DNA from: Microvirga soli
GTDB taxonomy: Bacteria; Pseudomonadota; Alphaproteobacteria; Rhizobiales; Beijerinckiaceae
DNA length: 42,170 nucleotides
Assembly (NCBI RefSeq): GCF_016734765.1
Contig: NZ_JAERQE010000038.1
Span: forward strand, 1-42,170
Direction of reading: 5' to 3'
Numbering within the stretch: the first letter of the stretch is position 1; the number at the start of each line of letters is the position of its first letter. Made by a program: the position numbers and the translations under genes. The notes beneath the pieces are model-generated. The model was not told the DNA's origin. It did no database searches and saw only the letters and a program-made list of their open reading frames with translations. Below are positions 41,215 to 42,170 of this stretch, in pieces.

Positions 41215-41376
41215 GTGATTGGGAGGACACACGAGGTCTTCCGTAATCTGGGAGTGTTGTGGCTCCTCGAGCCTAATATGGCGCTGCAGGCTACCCCTGT
41301 GGACCTGATCTCCCAAGGCAAGATCGATCCAGTCCTCCGGCACCTTATTCAGATCGAACATGGAGTATACGTGTGA
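41215..41376 (+). pseudogene. MbcA/ParS/Xre-type antitoxin C-terminal remnant
   Basis: A GTG frame of 53 codons reads VFRNLGVLWLLEPNMALQAT, PVDLISQGKIDPVLRHLIQIEHGVYV. This is the toxin-binding domain of MbcA/ParS/Xre (DUF2384) antitoxins: xxWLxxPNxALxGxTPxDLLxxGxxxxVxxxLxxIExGVYx. The N-terminal DNA-binding half (about 70-90 residues) is missing and no RES-domain toxin follows; the next frames carry stop codons. It is therefore a leftover of a toxin-antitoxin pair rather than a working one. There is no ribosome site of note. Confidence 0.6.
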
Positions 41377-42170
41377 GCTCAGAGAAAAAGCTGGTTCAGA
41401 AAGTTGTGGCCGGTAACCCTGAGTAGACCGCCGAGTTCATGGACGCGGCCAAACAAGCCACCTCAGCGCAGGGAATCTGTGTACTTCACGGACGACGGGA
41501 ACATCTGTGAGGTCACACCGATCGAAGGGCCCGCAAGCTCGCCGAGACGGAGCTGGATCAACTCCTCGGTGAATAAGGCGCCAAGCCGGCTCACATCGAG
41601 ATTTCGACTACCTTTACGTTAACCCGCCGTCGGATCCGAGCCATCGATAGCCCAGGAGAGCGATGTCGGATTAGAGTTTATCCCAGGCTGATGCCGTGTT
41701 CCTACTTCATAAGGGACAATTCTGTGCAGTCATCCTTAATACTGACAGCCCGTCTCCTGGCAAAATAGGATCATTCGAACCTTAATAAAGTATCGAAATA
41801 CGCGATGCTCAACGGCAATCTCTACTGCAGTCAATTGACTTGCACCTAAGGCTGAATGAACCCTGCCCTACATCCTCTTGAGCCCAGCTAACGAGCGCAG
41901 GGAGATCGCCTAAAGCTAAGACCCGATCACCATGCGCTCGATTAGTACTGATGGCGCTTTACAGCAGGGTTGATTGGCTTTCAGCGTTGCGATCCTAGGA
42001 GGACACTCCCGTTTCATATCCGGGCAGGCACGAGGAACACTATGTTGCCATATAGCATTAATCTCAATATATGTTGCCTGTTGACACCATACCTAGTCGA
42101 CCCTGAATAACCCACAACTGATTGAGGTTGAAGGATTCTTCACCTTTGCGAAGCATTGTAGAATGCCAGC
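41377..42170. other. Decayed region of about 790 bp at the window end
   Basis: Short frames with internal stops (for example VSSEKKLVQKVVAGNPE-stop-TAEFMDAAKQATS from about 41373) hint at a broken small gene. The 41840-41870 repeat matches 34841-34872. No intact gene is supported up to the window end. Confidence 0.4.
41840..41870 (+). repeat. Short repeat with GAATGAACCCTGCCCTA, copy 2
   Basis: TTGCAC and GGCTGAATGAACCCTGCCCTA match the element at 34841-34872 with a few changes and one extra A. It may be the edge of a lost mobile element, but no transposase is near either copy. Confidence 0.4.

Noticed and set aside
40979..41230. - strand frame of 83 codons and a + strand frame of 40 codons (GTG 41066 to 41188)
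   Set aside because: Both look partly protein-like but overlap each other. Neither has a ribosome site or known domain, so I could not decide and list neither.

Overview
The window is GC-rich DNA of an alphaproteobacterium of the Hyphomicrobiales (Rhizobiales), most like Microvirga, Methylobacterium or Bosea. The support is the mix of families: MucR/Ros regulator, GcrA-type fragment, DUF1127, DUF6894, DUF2934, DUF892, SWIB, phasin and PhaB, paired small cold-shock proteins, and a soluble FtsK. The genus is inference. From about 11 kb onward the window is loosely packed, rich in small, broken and duplicated genes, and looks like an accessory region of a chromosome or a large plasmid.

Region 1 (1.4-9.5 kb) is an organosulfur supply cluster on the + strand. 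It holds an FMN reductase (msuE type), an SsuC permease, an SsuB ATPase, an SsuD-like FMNH2-dependent monooxygenase, an SsuA-like binding protein, a cupin, a HupE/UreJ membrane protein, a DmoA/DszA-like monooxygenase and an orphan MetQ-like lipoprotein/binding protein. The reductase can feed FMNH2 to both monooxygenases, and the transporter imports the sulfonate. An Lrp/AsnC regulator is divergent, and strong inverted repeats lie in the 560-bp gap between them.

Region 2 (10.2-12.7 kb) carries phbB with a truncated phasin opposite it, a GcrA C-terminal-domain protein, a run of three RNA-type hairpins and a tiny membrane protein.

Region 3 (13-28 kb) is dominated by a family of divergent CYTH-fold proteins that lack the ExExK catalytic signature. 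There are three members here and a fourth at 33 kb. Two members form a roughly 1.3-kb segmental duplication (16.85-18.19 and 26.53-27.86 kb), each with a WGR-domain gene downstream and a conserved leader holding two inverted repeats. One copy is intact and the other has a stop codon and frameshifts. Around them lie a DEDDh exonuclease, a paralogous pair of small charged proteins, DUF1127, a probable anti-Shine-Dalgarno small RNA, a ParB-type domain protein, SWIB, DUF6894, a VOC fragment and short dispersed repeats.

Region 4 (28.7-42.2 kb) has a membrane-anchor-less FtsK translocase, a decayed lytic transglycosylase, the fourth CYTH-like gene, a Xer-type tyrosine recombinase, CspA with a clear terminator, 3-methyladenine DNA glycosylase next to a DUF892 ferritin-like stress protein, a coiled-coil membrane protein, a MucR homologue lacking the usual cysteine, an XRE regulator and a decayed MbcA/ParS-type antitoxin.

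The candidate for something undescribed is the CYTH-like plus WGR unit with its conserved leader. Its function cannot be read from the sequence alone.
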